Made by a program: the position numbers and the translations under genes | Source of the DNA: CAVPLM01 sp963713545 | Lineage (GTDB): Bacteria > Actinomycetota > Thermoleophilia > RBG-16-64-13 | DNA length: 64,000 nt | Assembly: GCA_963713545.1 (NCBI GenBank) | Contig: CAVQME010000008.1 | Location: 1 to 64,000, forward strand | Direction: 5' to 3' | Shown here: piece after piece, positions 8,295 through 17,112 of the stretch | Layout: every line of letters begins with the position of its first letter | Position numbering within the stretch: position 1 is the first letter of the stretch | Notes under the pieces: model-generated | Databases searched by the model: none | What the model was told of the DNA's origin: nothing | Seen by the model: only the letters and a program-made list of their open reading frames with translations

Positions 8295-10511
8295 TCAGCT
8301 ATCGTGATCGCTTTGGATGGTCTCCCCGCTGCCGGCAATCGCGGCTTGTCGCCGACGGGCAAGCTTCGAGGGCCACCAGACCCTGTCGCCGAAGTCGTAC
8401 ACCAGCGCCGGGACAAAGAGAGCGCGCACGACCAGTGCGTCGAGCAGCACACCGAACGCGACGATTATCGCGAGCTGCGCCAGGAACAGGATCGGGATCA
8501 CGGCCAGGGCCCCAAAAGTCGCGGCCAACACCACGCCCGCCGAGGTGATGACACCCCCAGTCGCGATCAGCCCGCGCAACACACCCTTCTGGGTTCCGTG
8601 CACGAGAGACTCCTCTCGCACCCTGGTCATCAGGAATATGTTGTAGTCGATGCCCAGGGCGACCAAGAACACAAACGCGTAGAGCGGGACCGACGGGTCC
8701 GCGCCGGGGAATCCGAGGACGTTGTTGAAGATCACGCTGGAGACACCCAGGGCCGCGCCGAAGCTCATGATCGTAGTGAGCATCAGCAGCAGGGGAGCCA
8801 CGATACTGCGGAGCAGCACCATCAGGATGAGCGTGATGACCACGAGCACCACCGGGATTATGAGATTGCGGTCACGTGCGCTGGTTAGATTCGAATCTAG
8901 AGCCGTGGCCGTCTGGCCGCCGACGATGATCGACGAATCGATTGAGTGGAGCTTGGCGCGCAACTCCGTGACCGTCTGCTCGGCTTCGAGTGAATCTGCC
9001 TTCTCTTTGAGGGTGAGTTGCAGCATGACGTCGCCATCAGCGACGGTCGGCGTCGCCTGCGCGAACGGTCCTCCCGGCGGGGTGGGGATGGGGATCGAGC
9101 CGCTCGGTGAATCCGCCGAGACCACGGAAGCGCTGCTCACCCCGGCTACGTCGAGAGCGGCGGCGGCAGCTTCGCTGAGCTTCTCCTCCGGAAGGATCAC
9201 CTGCACGGGCTGGCCTGAGCCACCCGGAAAGTGAGCGGCAAGGACGTTCTGCCCGTCCCGCGCTTGCGACGGCCCCAAGACCAGGTCGCTGGCGGAGACC
9301 CCGCCCGCCTGCAGCCCGATGAGGCCCAGGCAGCCGATGACCAGGGCGATACCGACGATGAGCCACGTCCGCCGAGCTCGGGTCCGGATCATGCCGGCTA
9401 TCTTGACCCACATGCTCTTCGGGTTCTGCTCGCTGTGCGGGCTGCCATACTCGACGTGCCTGGGCCAGAACGCAGCGCGTCCGGCAAGGAGCAGCATCGC
9501 CGGAACGAACGACAGCGCCACCAGCACCGCGAACACCAGGCCGACGGCGGCGACCGGACCCAGCGCCTTGTTGGAGGCGAGGTCGGAGAGGAGCAGGCAC
9601 AATAGTCCGGCGATGACGGTGCTGCCCGAGGCGACGATCGGTTCGACCGATCCTTTCCACGCGGCCTTGGTGGCGTCCCAGACCGACCGGTGCTCGCGCA
9701 GGGCCTCGCGGAAGCGCGACACGTACAGAAGCGAATAGTCGGTCGCTGCTCCGATGACAAGAATGAAGAGGATACCCTGTACCTGCGCATTGATCTTGAG
9801 GAGATCCGCCTTCGCCAGATAGAAACTCAGCGCGATCGCTGCGCACAGCGCGCTCATCGACGCCAGAAGTACTATGATCGGCAACAACGGCGAGCGGTAG
9901 ACGACCACCAAGATGATGAAGACGGCCGACACCGCCACCACGAGCAGTAGCCAATCGACCCCTGCAAACCCGTTGCCCAGGTCGGCGCTCAGTCCTGCCG
10001 CGCCAGTGACATAGACCGCGAGGCCGGCCGGGGCCCCCTCCAAGCTGGTGCGAAGCTCCCCGACTGCTGCCCTGACGTCGGCCCCCGTGGACAGGGGTAT
10101 GAAGATCTGCGCAGCCTCGCCGTCTGCGGACGGGATGGCCGGAGAGACTCCCCCGGAGATGGCGTCGACCTCCTGGGGTAACCGGGTGGACTGCTCCTGA
10201 AGCCAGGCCTGGTCCTCGGCGCTCAGCCCACCGGCACGCTCGGCTACCACCACAGCTGGGATGGTCGTATCTCCAAAGAAGTCGGTGAATCGCCTCTGAA
10301 CCTGGGTGGACTCAGCGCTGCTCGGGAGATACGAGGCCTGATCGTTTACCGAGACTTCACTGATCCGGCCGAAATAGGGGCCGCCCAGCCCGGCTATGGC
10401 AATCCAGGCCAACGTCAGCACGACCCCGACCACGGGCCGGATCCAGCGTGGTGAACGTTGTGCTGTTTCCATGTTCTCCAAGCAGTGGTTGACCGTCGCC
10501 GGCGTGGCCAC
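8295..10511 (-). CDS. MMPL/RND family membrane transporter
   Basis: About 738 residues with the duplicated RND layout: helix 1 near the N-terminus, a large extracytoplasmic loop, helices 2-6 including GAATDYSLLYVSRFREAL, a second loop, and helices 8-12 including LGIDYNIFLMTRVREE. The two G-x-D-Y-x motifs mark the proton-relay helices of actinobacterial MMPL proteins, which export lipids or small hydrophobic compounds by proton antiport. The listed start is a GTG preceded by GAGGATAC; an internal ATG 13 codons later (METAQRS), preceded by GGAG, is an alternative. No partner lipid synthase is nearby. Confidence 0.88.
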   Translation of the reverse strand: MATPATVNHCLENMETAQRSPRWIRPVVGVVLTLAWIAIAGLGGPYFGRISEVSVNDQASYLPSSAESTQVQRRFTDFFGDTTIPAVVVAERAGGLSAEDQAWLQEQSTRLPQEVDAISGGVSPAIPSADGEAAQIFIPLSTGADVRAAVGELRTSLEGAPAGLAVYVTGAAGLSADLGNGFAGVDWLLLVVAVSAVFIILVVVYRSPLLPIIVLLASMSALCAAIALSFYLAKADLLKINAQVQGILFILVIGAATDYSLLYVSRFREALREHRSVWDATKAAWKGSVEPIVASGSTVIAGLLCLLLSDLASNKALGPVAAVGLVFAVLVALSFVPAMLLLAGRAAFWPRHVEYGSPHSEQNPKSMWVKIAGMIRTRARRTWLIVGIALVIGCLGLIGLQAGGVSASDLVLGPSQARDGQNVLAAHFPGGSGQPVQVILPEEKLSEAAAAALDVAGVSSASVVSADSPSGSIPIPTPPGGPFAQATPTVADGDVMLQLTLKEKADSLEAEQTVTELRAKLHSIDSSIIVGGQTATALDSNLTSARDRNLIIPVVLVVITLILMVLLRSIVAPLLLMLTTIMSFGAALGVSSVIFNNVLGFPGADPSVPLYAFVFLVALGIDYNIFLMTRVREESLVHGTQKGVLRGLIATGGVITSAGVVLAATFGALAVIPILFLAQLAIIVAFGVLLDALVVRALFVPALVYDFGDRVWWPSKLARRRQAAIAGSGETIQSDHDS

Positions 10512-10616
10512 GTATCCTCATGACGCACCGGGCCTACGATGATACAGGCCTCGAGGCCGCCTTCCTACGGGTTCGCATGCCGACCACCCGCTGTCTCGGA
10601 CCAATCGGGGGTCCCT

Positions 10617-10740
10617 TGCCGCGCAACCGGCACCGGGGGTTCGAATCCCCCCCTCTGCAGTCAGCTGCGGGGGTTGAGGTGCGACCCGGCCCCCGGGGCC
10701 GGGTCTTCCCGTCTCTGGGGCGAGTTCGGGGGCACCTCTT
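10617..10740 (+). repeat. tRNA-Ser 3'-end repeat, copy C
   Basis: GCGCAACCGGCACC, T-arm GGGGG-TTCGAAT-CCCCC and a truncated acceptor CCTCT are followed by a hairpin (GACCCGGC-CCCC-GGGGCCGGGTC) and the tail GGGGCGAGTTCGGGGGCAC. The GCAA loop and CCGG 3' arm of a tRNA-Ser variable arm are visible before the T-arm. Confidence 0.8.
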
Positions 10741-10808
10741 CGACACAGTTCCGGTACTTTTGCGACACCTGTTCGGGTAGGTGGGCGACACCAGTTCCAG
10801 TACTTTTA
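10736..10808. other. Paired AGTTCC-GTACTTTT motifs, possible insertion-sequence end
   Basis: Two direct copies of a motif, CGACACAGTTCCGGTACTTTT and CGACACCAGTTCCAGTACTTTT (21 and 22 bases, each overlapping the next stretch), are separated by GCGACACCTGTTCGGGTAGG. Multiple short terminal repeats of this kind are known at IS21-like element ends, but there is no transposase. A related sequence (CTGTTCCGGTAGGTGGGCGA) recurs near 49.75 kb. The assignment is tentative. Confidence 0.25.
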
Positions 10809-10920
10809 CACATGGACGAGGCTTGAACCAGCACCGAATCGGGATGATAGGATGTCCAGGCCTCGACCGATCACGGTAGGCACGAGTGATTCTCGTTAAG
10901 ACAAGACGGAGGTCCGCGTA

Positions 10921-11394
10921 ATGAGGGTGCGTAACGTGCTGGTCCTGCTTATCATCTCGTTGCTTGTCATACCGCTTGTTGCCTGTGGTGGAGATGGCGA
11001 CTCGACGGATACGACGGCGGCGGCGACGCAAACGACCGGGGCGATGGGCGCTCCGGCAGGGGAGAAGGTCGCCAACATGTCGTCTCAGGCTGTCCTGGAC
11101 GCTATCGGTGCGGGCGCAAAGGACGGTGAAGTGGTCAGGCCGTTGACCGCTTGGGTGATCAGCAGCGCGAACATGGCGAACCTGTATTACGTGGCCATGG
11201 AGTTCTCGAGCAGCACGGAGAACCACGTGGGACTGTGGGCGACCGATGATCCAGAAGGCGCCGGCCAGTTCTGGGCGATCGACGATGTAGCTCAGGACGT
11301 GACGACGTTTCCTAAGGGTGATGACGCCGAGCCGGAGATCACCATGGACGACGCCGGCGCGAAGGAGGCACTCGCCAAGTACAACGTCCAGTAA
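10921..11394 (+). CDS. Lipoprotein of unknown function
   Basis: 157 residues starting at ATG with GGAGGT seven bases upstream. The signal peptide VRNVLVLLIISLLVIPLVAC ends in a lipobox, so Cys21 should be acylated. A Thr-rich tether (STDTTAAATQTTG) precedes a globular domain with ANMANLYYVAMEFSSSTENH and VGLWATDDPEGAGQFWAID. I do not recognise the domain; small secreted proteins with an LYYVA...F core followed by GLWA are common hypotheticals in actinobacteria. A terminator follows the stop codon. Confidence 0.75.
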   Translation: MRVRNVLVLLIISLLVIPLVACGGDGDSTDTTAAATQTTGAMGAPAGEKVANMSSQAVLDAIGAGAKDGEVVRPLTAWVISSANMANLYYVAMEFSSSTENHVGLWATDDPEGAGQFWAIDDVAQDVTTFPKGDDAEPEITMDDAGAKEALAKYNVQ

Positions 11395-11416
11395 GTGGCC
11401 GGACGACCCGAGAAAG

Positions 11417-11450
11417 GAAAGCCCTGGGAGTCTCCGGGGCTTTCTGCTTT
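11417..11450 (+). terminator. Rho-independent terminator
   Basis: GAAAGCCC and GGGCTTTC form an eight-pair stem around TGGGAGTCTCCG, followed by TGCTTT. It lies 23 bases after the lipoprotein stop and overlaps the proposed start region of the next gene, which may therefore need its own promoter or read-through. Confidence 0.7.
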
Positions 11451-11907
11451 GTGCGCCCGACGGGGTTCGGCCAAATCCCTGCGTGTCGCCCTGATGCTCG
11501 CGGCAGGAGTTGCGCTCGTGCTCTGCGTGCTTATGCTGACCAGTTGTGGCGGCTCAAGTTCGTCATCCAACGCTTCGGCAGCATTCGACCGGACGTTCAC
11601 GCGCGACGATTGGTTTGAACTCGACGCCGATCGCGACGCCTTTGAGGGTGCGTGGGTAAACATCGTCGGCGAAGTGCTGGGCGAGCCCGTGAAGGACGGG
11701 GACTCCACCTACCGGCAGATGTGGCCCCACCCCACCAACGTAGACTGGCTCGCCGTGGTCGAGTTCGAGGACCCGTCGTTCACCATCGCCGACGGCGACT
11801 GCGTCCGCGTGCTGGGCACCGTGCGAGGCACGGCCAAGGGCCAGCAGGGGAGCCGGGTTTTCGCGTCTTTCGAGGCCGTTGGCCCTCTGTCTGCAAACGC
11901 GGCTTAA
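11449..11907 (+). CDS. Lipoprotein with an OB-fold-like domain
   Basis: The first codon of the open frame (GTG 11395) abuts the previous stop and has no ribosome site. A TTG at the listed start gives a basic n-region (CARRGSAKSLR), a hydrophobic core and lipobox LMLTSC. The mature part contains GAWVNIVGEVLGEPV and DCVRVLGTVRGTAKGQQG, a spacing typical of secreted OB-fold domains that bind small ligands or oligosaccharides, although sequence evidence is weak. Start uncertain; function unknown. Confidence 0.6.
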   Translation: MCARRGSAKSLRVALMLAAGVALVLCVLMLTSCGGSSSSSNASAAFDRTFTRDDWFELDADRDAFEGAWVNIVGEVLGEPVKDGDSTYRQMWPHPTNVDWLAVVEFEDPSFTIADGDCVRVLGTVRGTAKGQQGSRVFASFEAVGPLSANAA

Positions 11908-12043
11908 CCATTCGAGCACGTTCGGGCCCCTCCCGGACATAAGATGGAGCGAAGCTTTGGATTAGTGAGGAGCCTCCGACGCATTGGGCGCGTCAAAGGG
12001 GTGTCGGACCGCTCTTGGTCCCACGCTTGATGAGGGGAACGTT

Positions 12044-12598
12044 ATGGAGGGCACATCGCCTGGGTGGAGCCACTCGTCCTCTTGCGCGGCTACCACTGCT
12101 CTGTTCGCGGCCTTGCTCGTCATGGTATCTGTCGCCGTTGTTGGGTGCGGCCTTCCCAGGCAGATGCCCGCCGATTTCGGCTTCGTGGCCGCCTACGGGG
12201 TAACAGCCAAAAATGCGCTCGACACCTTCGCCGGGACTTTTACCAAGGACATCATAAGCTCCAAACCCAACCCGACGGTTGGGCTCCGCTTGACCCCAGA
12301 GGAGCTTGCCACCCTGTATCAAGGCCTGGTCGATATAAGCATCCTCGACTACCCGGCCGTGTTTCGGCCTGAGCAGGAGGATGAGTCGGGGGTAATTGCA
12401 TGGATTGAGCCGCACGACACCTACCTCCTGACGATTCGGGCAGCAGGTGGCGAGAAGCACATCTTCTGGGAGGCCGGCTATCAAGGCGGTCTCCCAAGGG
12501 CGACAGCCCTACGCGACTGGTTCACGAAGCTCGAGCAAATGATCGAGGCTAAGCCCGAGTACCAGGCCATGCCGCCGACCGAGGGTGGTTACCTGTAG
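12044..12598 (+). CDS. Lipoprotein, paralogue of the 23.3 kb gene
   Basis: 184 residues starting at ATG six bases after GAGGGG; signal peptide and lipobox SVAVVGC. The mature protein has LRLTPEELATLYQGLVDISI and a C-terminal half reading YLLTIRAAGGEKHIFWEAG, ALRDWFTKLEQMIEAKPEY. That half aligns with the small protein encoded at 23317 (YYLRLRAGGIEKEIRWDD, ALREWFKWLQELVYEKAEY). Similar domains occur in WG-repeat-adjacent hypothetical proteins, but I cannot assign a function. Confidence 0.7.
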   Translation: MEGTSPGWSHSSSCAATTALFAALLVMVSVAVVGCGLPRQMPADFGFVAAYGVTAKNALDTFAGTFTKDIISSKPNPTVGLRLTPEELATLYQGLVDISILDYPAVFRPEQEDESGVIAWIEPHDTYLLTIRAAGGEKHIFWEAGYQGGLPRATALRDWFTKLEQMIEAKPEYQAMPPTEGGYL

Positions 12599-12707
12599 GG
12601 CGCACTCATGGGCGAAGGCCGACACGGGGAGGGGACTAACAGGCTACTCTGATTTGTGTTCTTAGCAGCGGCGAGATGGAGCCTGATAGCCCAGCAAAAG
12701 CGATGGG

Positions 12708-13067
12708 GTGGCAATGGAACTAACAAATGCTGTGCTGGGAGACGTTCCCATGCTTATCGTAGCTGGGGCCATAGACCACAGCACGTGCGGTGTTCTGCAG
12801 GCAGCCTTGGACAGGCTATTCGAGCGCCGCCACAACGTCATCTTCTTGGATTTCAGCAATGTCGCGGATATCGACAGCGGCGGTCTCTCGGTTCTCGTCT
12901 CTGGAGTGCGAGCCCTGGGTGGGAGAGGATGGCTGGGGATAATCGGGCCGAACGACAACGTCCGCCGCCTCTTGGAAGGCGAGGGGTTCCTCGGCCATCC
13001 GAACGTGCGCGTCTTCGAAACCAGGCAATCGGCTCTCGTTGCCACAGGCGAGCGGCAAAGCACCTGA
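12708..13067 (+). CDS. STAS-domain protein, anti-sigma-factor-antagonist-like
   Basis: 119 residues covering one STAS domain: LIVAGAIDHSTCGVLQAALD, VIFLDFSNVADIDSGG and the helix LSVLVSGVRALGGRGWLGII. In SpoIIAA/RsbV proteins the loop reads D-S-(S/T)-G and the second Ser/Thr is phosphorylated by an anti-sigma kinase. Here it reads D56-S57-G58-G59-L60, so the usual acceptor is Gly. The protein may be constitutively active or use Ser57. No kinase, anti-sigma or PP2C gene is adjacent. The start is GTG, or an ATG two codons later. Confidence 0.8.
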   Translation: MAMELTNAVLGDVPMLIVAGAIDHSTCGVLQAALDRLFERRHNVIFLDFSNVADIDSGGLSVLVSGVRALGGRGWLGIIGPNDNVRRLLEGEGFLGHPNVRVFETRQSALVATGERQST

Positions 13068-13104
13068 TCGCGCAGTACTACCGACGCATGTGGCCCTCGG
13101 TGGT

Positions 13105-13133
13105 GGTAGGTCGGGGGCAAACTCGACAGCACA
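13105..13133 (+). repeat. Tail fragment of the dispersed repeat
   Basis: GTAGGTCGGGGGCAAACTCG followed by ACAGCAC matches the tail of the copy near 31.8 kb (GGGTCGGGGGGCAAACTCCG). No tRNA T-arm or hairpin is visible next to it. The surrounding stretch between the STAS gene and the next gene contains nothing else I can support. Confidence 0.45.
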
Positions 13134-13337
13134 GAATGTGCCTGAGCGCGCGAGATGACACAAAGCGGTGCGATAGAGCAGAGCCCCCCAGACCTCGGGC
13201 TGGAGGCCTGAGCACCAAGTGCAATGGATGCAATCCCTATCCTGCTTCGGAGTGTCTCGCTTGGGGTATCACCCACGCAGGACTGCCAAACGCTGCGTTC
13301 AGCGATGCCAAGGGCATGCTCAAAGGATGTCTTCACC

Positions 13338-13733
13338 ATGACGGAACCCAAGAAGGAAACAACTCTCGATCAACAGAAGCCCGGCCCGCGTGCGGACAAG
13401 ACGGACGGGGAAAGCGCGGTACTCGCCGCAATCGCCGCGATGCCGGAACCGTATCGGGCCATGGGCGAGCGGCTCCATGCGATCGTCAAAGCCAGCGCGC
13501 CAGTCCTCTCGCCGAAAACGTGGTACGGGATGCCCGCGTATGCCAAGGACGGCAAGGTCGTCTGCTTCTTCCGCGGCGGGGAGAAGTTCAAGGAGAGGTA
13601 CATGACGCTCGGTTTCGACGACGCGGCGAACCTCGACGAAGGCCACCTGTGGCCGATCGCCTTCGCGCTGACGGAATTGACCGCCTCCGAAGAGGCAAGG
13701 ATCGGCGCGCTCGTGAAGAAAGCGGTGAGCTGA
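13338..13733 (+). CDS. DUF1801 (YdhG-like) protein
   Basis: 131 residues starting at ATG with AAGGATG eight bases upstream. After a polar N-terminus the sequence shows AIAAMPEPYRAMGERLHAIV, LSPKTWYGMPAYAKDGKVVC, FFRGGEKFKERYMTLGFDD and LDEGHLWPIAFALTELT. This is the DUF1801 fold, also found in proposed iron-binding chaperone-like proteins; no biochemical role is firm. It lies ahead of, and opposite to, the katG region, with no evident operon. Confidence 0.8.
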   Translation: MTEPKKETTLDQQKPGPRADKTDGESAVLAAIAAMPEPYRAMGERLHAIVKASAPVLSPKTWYGMPAYAKDGKVVCFFRGGEKFKERYMTLGFDDAANLDEGHLWPIAFALTELTASEEARIGALVKKAVS

Positions 13734-14134
13734 AGCCTAAGTTCGCCACTGGGCCGTCGATAGAAAGTCGCTCGAGTAGCCGCAAGGCTGGGCGAGGCGG
13801 ATGCCGGGCTGCAGAAGAAGACATATAGCGGGAACGTGGTGGTTCGGGACCCGGGGCCGCTTGCGTCCGGTCCTGCCCGGGAAGCGATCCGCCACTGGGA
13901 GTTAGGACCGGCGCACAACTCCCGTGTCGTGGTTCGCGACTAGATGCACGATCATGGGGCGTGTGTTCTCACGGTCATTCTGTCCGCGCCTAGCCAACTG
14001 AGCGCTTCAACTATGGCCGTGGTGTCGGCCTCCGGCGTCAGCGGATGGCACAATGCGCCGGCCGCCGGAACCGGTTGCCAGCTGGCCGTCTTTCGTCGCC
14101 CTGTCAGAAGCCTTCAGAGACGTTGACGCGACGA
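13734..14134. other. Gene-free stretch with a possible decayed C-terminus
   Basis: No complete gene. One + frame is open from about 13756 to 13943 and reads coding-like (ARLGEADAGLQKKTYSGN, VVVRDPGPLASGPAREAIRH) to a stop, but has no plausible start. It could be the end of a lost gene. The remainder up to katG holds nothing I recognise. Confidence 0.3.
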
Positions 14135-16330
14135 TCAGGCAAGGTCGAAACGGTCAAGGTTCATTACTTTGTTCCACGCCGCTACGAAGTCGTGCAGGAA
14201 CTTCTCCTGGGAGTCCTCACATCCGTAGACTTCGGCCAGGGCCCGGAGTTGTGAGTGCGAACCGAAGATGAGGTCGACACGGGTGCCGGTCCACTTGAGT
14301 TCGCCCGTGGCCCGATCACGACCCTCGAACACGTCACCGTCTTCTGAAGTTGCCTTCCACGTTGTGCTCATGTCGAGCAGATTGACGAAGAAGTCGTTGG
14401 TGAGCGTCTCTGGCCGCTCGGTGAAAACGCCGTGCTGCGACTGTCCGAAGTTCGCATTGAGGACGCGCATACCGCCAAGGAGAACCGTCATCTCAGGAGC
14501 GGTCAGCGTCAGCAACTGCGCCCGATCGACCAGCAGCTCCTCTGCCGACGCCGTGTACTTGGTCTTGAGGTAGTTGCGGAAGCCGTCTGCAGCCGGTTCG
14601 AGTACGGCGAACGACACCACGTCGGTTTGCTCCTGCGAGGCATCCGTGCGTCCCGGCGCGAAGGGAACGGTCACATCATGACCGGCATTCTTCGCCGCCT
14701 GCTCGACGCCGGCGCAGCCGCCCAGGACAATGAGGTCGGCGAGAGAGACCTTCTTCCCGCCGGACTGCGCGCTACTGAACTCCTTCCGGATTCCCTCAAG
14801 GGTCTGCAGCACCGTCTTCAGTTGGGCCGGCTGGTTGACTTCCCAGTCCTTTTGCGGTGAAAGACGGATGCGTGCCCCGTTCGCTCCGCCGCGCTTGTCG
14901 GAACCCCGGAACGTGGATGCCGAGGCCCAGGCGGTCGAGACAAGTTCGGAGACAGACAGTCCCGAGGCGAGGATCTTGCCCTTGAGATCTGCGATGTCCC
15001 GCGCGTCGATCAACTGATGATCGACCGAGGGCACCGGGTCTTGCCAGATCAGATCCTCTGCCGGGACCTCCGGGCCGAGATAGCGCGAGCGGGGGCCCAT
15101 GTCGCGGTGGGTCAGCTTGAACCACGCGCGGGCGAAGGCGTCCGCGAATTCCTCGGGGTGCTGTTGGTAGCGCCGAGCGATCGGCTCGTAGATCGGGTCG
15201 AAGCGAAGGGAGAGATCCGCCGTGGTCATCATGGGCCGATGCTTCTTCGACGGGTCGTGCGCGTCAACTATCATGTCCTCTTCGGCCACGTCCTTGGCCC
15301 GCCACTGATGCGCGCCGGCCGGGCTCTTTGTCAGTTCCCACTCGTATTTGAAGAGCGTGTTCAGATAGCCCATGTCCCATCTGGTCGGGTTAGGCTTCCA
15401 GGCGCCCTCGATGCCGCTGCCGATCGCATCGCCGCCTTTGCCACTGCCGAAGCTGATCTTCCAGCCGAGTCCCTGTTCTTCGATCGGTGCGGCCTCAGGC
15501 TCCGGACCGACCAGCGCCGGATCGCCCGCGCCATGAGCCTTCCCGAAGGTGTGCCCGCCCGCCACCAGGGCGACGGTCTCTTCATCGTTCATGGCCATAC
15601 GGGCGAAGGTCTCGCGGACGTCACGGCCGGAGGCGACCGGATCCGGGTTGCCGTTCGGCCCTTCCGGGTTGACGTAGATCAGGCCCATCTGCACAGCGGC
15701 GAGCGGATTCTCGAGATCCCGGTCTCCGGAGTAGCGCTTGTCGCCCAGCCACTCGCTTTCGGCACCCCAGTAAATGTCCTCTTCGGGCTCCCAGACGTCT
15801 TCGCGCCCGCCGCCAAAGCCAAAGGTCTTGAAGCCCATCGACTCCAGAGCACAGTTGCCGGCGAGGATCATCAGGTCGGCCCAGGAGATCTTGCTGCCGT
15901 ACTTCTGCTTGATGGGCCAGAGCAGACGGCGCGCCTTGTCGAGGTTCACGTTGTCGGGCCAGCTGTTGAGGGGGGCAAAGCGTTGGGTGCCCGACCCCGC
16001 GCCCCCGCGGCCGTCGCCCATGCGGTAGGTGCCTGCGCTGTGCCAGGCCATCCGGATGAAGAGTCCCCCGTAGTGACCGTAGTCGGCCGGCCACCAGTCC
16101 CGCGAGTCGGTCATCAGCGCATAGAGGTCCTTCTTCAGGGCCTCCAGGTCGAGTCTCTTGAACTCCTCAGCGTAGTTGAACTCCTCGCCCATCGGGTTGC
16201 TCATGTGCGAGTTCTGATGAAGGATCCTGAGGTTCAACTGGTTCGGCCACCAGTCCCGGTTCGACGTGCCCCCGCCGGCGACGGCTTTGCTCGTCCTGCC
16301 TGTCACCGGGCACTTGCTCTCTTCGCTCAT
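14135..16330 (-). CDS. katG: Catalase-peroxidase
   Basis: 731 residues, the usual length. The enzyme removes hydrogen peroxide by catalase and peroxidase reactions using heme. The distal side MAWHSAGTY gives Arg93, Trp96 and His97. The Met-Tyr-Trp crosslink partners expected for this family are Trp96, Tyr219 (LIYVNPEGP) and Met245 (RMAMNDE). GGHTFGKAHG supplies the proximal His260. Start ATG with AAAGGAG. It follows the Fur-type regulator gene on the same strand, with the regulator's open frame running about 160 bases into katG; the furA-katG order is classical in actinobacteria, so peroxide induction is expected. Confidence 0.97.
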   Translation of the reverse strand: MSEESKCPVTGRTSKAVAGGGTSNRDWWPNQLNLRILHQNSHMSNPMGEEFNYAEEFKRLDLEALKKDLYALMTDSRDWWPADYGHYGGLFIRMAWHSAGTYRMGDGRGGAGSGTQRFAPLNSWPDNVNLDKARRLLWPIKQKYGSKISWADLMILAGNCALESMGFKTFGFGGGREDVWEPEEDIYWGAESEWLGDKRYSGDRDLENPLAAVQMGLIYVNPEGPNGNPDPVASGRDVRETFARMAMNDEETVALVAGGHTFGKAHGAGDPALVGPEPEAAPIEEQGLGWKISFGSGKGGDAIGSGIEGAWKPNPTRWDMGYLNTLFKYEWELTKSPAGAHQWRAKDVAEEDMIVDAHDPSKKHRPMMTTADLSLRFDPIYEPIARRYQQHPEEFADAFARAWFKLTHRDMGPRSRYLGPEVPAEDLIWQDPVPSVDHQLIDARDIADLKGKILASGLSVSELVSTAWASASTFRGSDKRGGANGARIRLSPQKDWEVNQPAQLKTVLQTLEGIRKEFSSAQSGGKKVSLADLIVLGGCAGVEQAAKNAGHDVTVPFAPGRTDASQEQTDVVSFAVLEPAADGFRNYLKTKYTASAEELLVDRAQLLTLTAPEMTVLLGGMRVLNANFGQSQHGVFTERPETLTNDFFVNLLDMSTTWKATSEDGDVFEGRDRATGELKWTGTRVDLIFGSHSQLRALAEVYGCEDSQEKFLHDFVAAWNKVMNLDRFDLA

Positions 16331-16823
16331 CTCCGGTCTCCTTTCGTTCCTTTGAGGTTCGCGTACCGGCGTGATTCTGCTGTTCTTGGCATTCCCTGCA
16401 CAGGCCGCGCAATTGGACAGTGATCGAATCGACCTCGCCTAGGTTGGTGGCCGCCTCCGGAACCTCCAATCCCTCATACGAGGTGCTCGGGAGGTCGCGG
16501 ACGAGGCCGCAACGGGCGCAGATGAAGTGATGATGGGGCTCGAGGTTAGCATCGTATCGCGCAGGCCCGGCCATGACATCGACCCTGTTGATGAGCCCCA
16601 GTCTCTCGAGCGCCCCAAGCGTCCGATACACCGTGTCGAGGGAAATGGTCGGCACCCGTTCTCGCACTCCGCAATAGATCGCCTCTACATGGGGATGCAT
16701 GTCACTCCCGGCGATCTCCCGGGCGACTTCGAGCCGCTGATGGGTCAGCCGCAGCCCGCTCTCCCGCAATGCCTGCGCAAACAGGGAAATGCGACTCTCC
16801 ACTTCGCTCTGCAGAACGATCAT
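16167..16823 (-). CDS. furA: Fur/PerR-family peroxide or iron regulator, overlapping katG
   Basis: A winged-helix repressor. LTHQRLEVAREI and TISLDTVYRTLGALERLGLI form the DNA-binding domain. EPHHHFICARCG and LCREC carry regulatory His residues and two CxxC pairs (Cys102/105, Cys142/145) for structural zinc. Normal family members end just after the last CxxC. Here the frame has no stop and continues about 70 residues in a charged, low-complexity tail, overlapping katG in another frame. Either the tail is real, or a one-base error hides a stop; a neighbouring frame ends exactly at the ATGA of katG. The start ATG has a weak ribosome site. An AT-rich CTATACTAGATAG lies upstream. Confidence 0.85.
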   Translation of the reverse strand: MIVLQSEVESRISLFAQALRESGLRLTHQRLEVAREIAGSDMHPHVEAIYCGVRERVPTISLDTVYRTLGALERLGLINRVDVMAGPARYDANLEPHHHFICARCGLVRDLPSTSYEGLEVPEAATNLGEVDSITVQLRGLCRECQEQQNHAGTRTSKERKETGDERREQVPGDRQDEQSRRRRGHVEPGLVAEPVEPQDPSSELAHEQPDGRGVQLR

Positions 16824-17112
16824 TCCGGCACTTGGGCTTTTTTGGAAATCATTACTATCTAGTATAGATAAGCAGAGGACTGAGTGCAACCTACGGCACC
16901 CCGCGCTAGCGGTAGCGGAGTCCGGGAGCACGCGGACTACAGCTGCCCCGAAGACGTCTTCGAGCCCGCGCATAGGGTATCGACCCCGTGGCCCTTGCGG
17001 CCGGTCCGAAGGTCGACTATCCTTCAGAATCGATTCACGAGAAGGATCCGCAATCGGTGACTATCGTGGATTGTGCATTCCGCAATCAGTCGAGCCGCAT
17101 AGGGGGTGGAAC

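Noticed and set aside
15017..16423. A 468-codon plus-strand open frame antisense to katG
   Set aside because: Shadow of katG codon bias; no domain or ribosome site.
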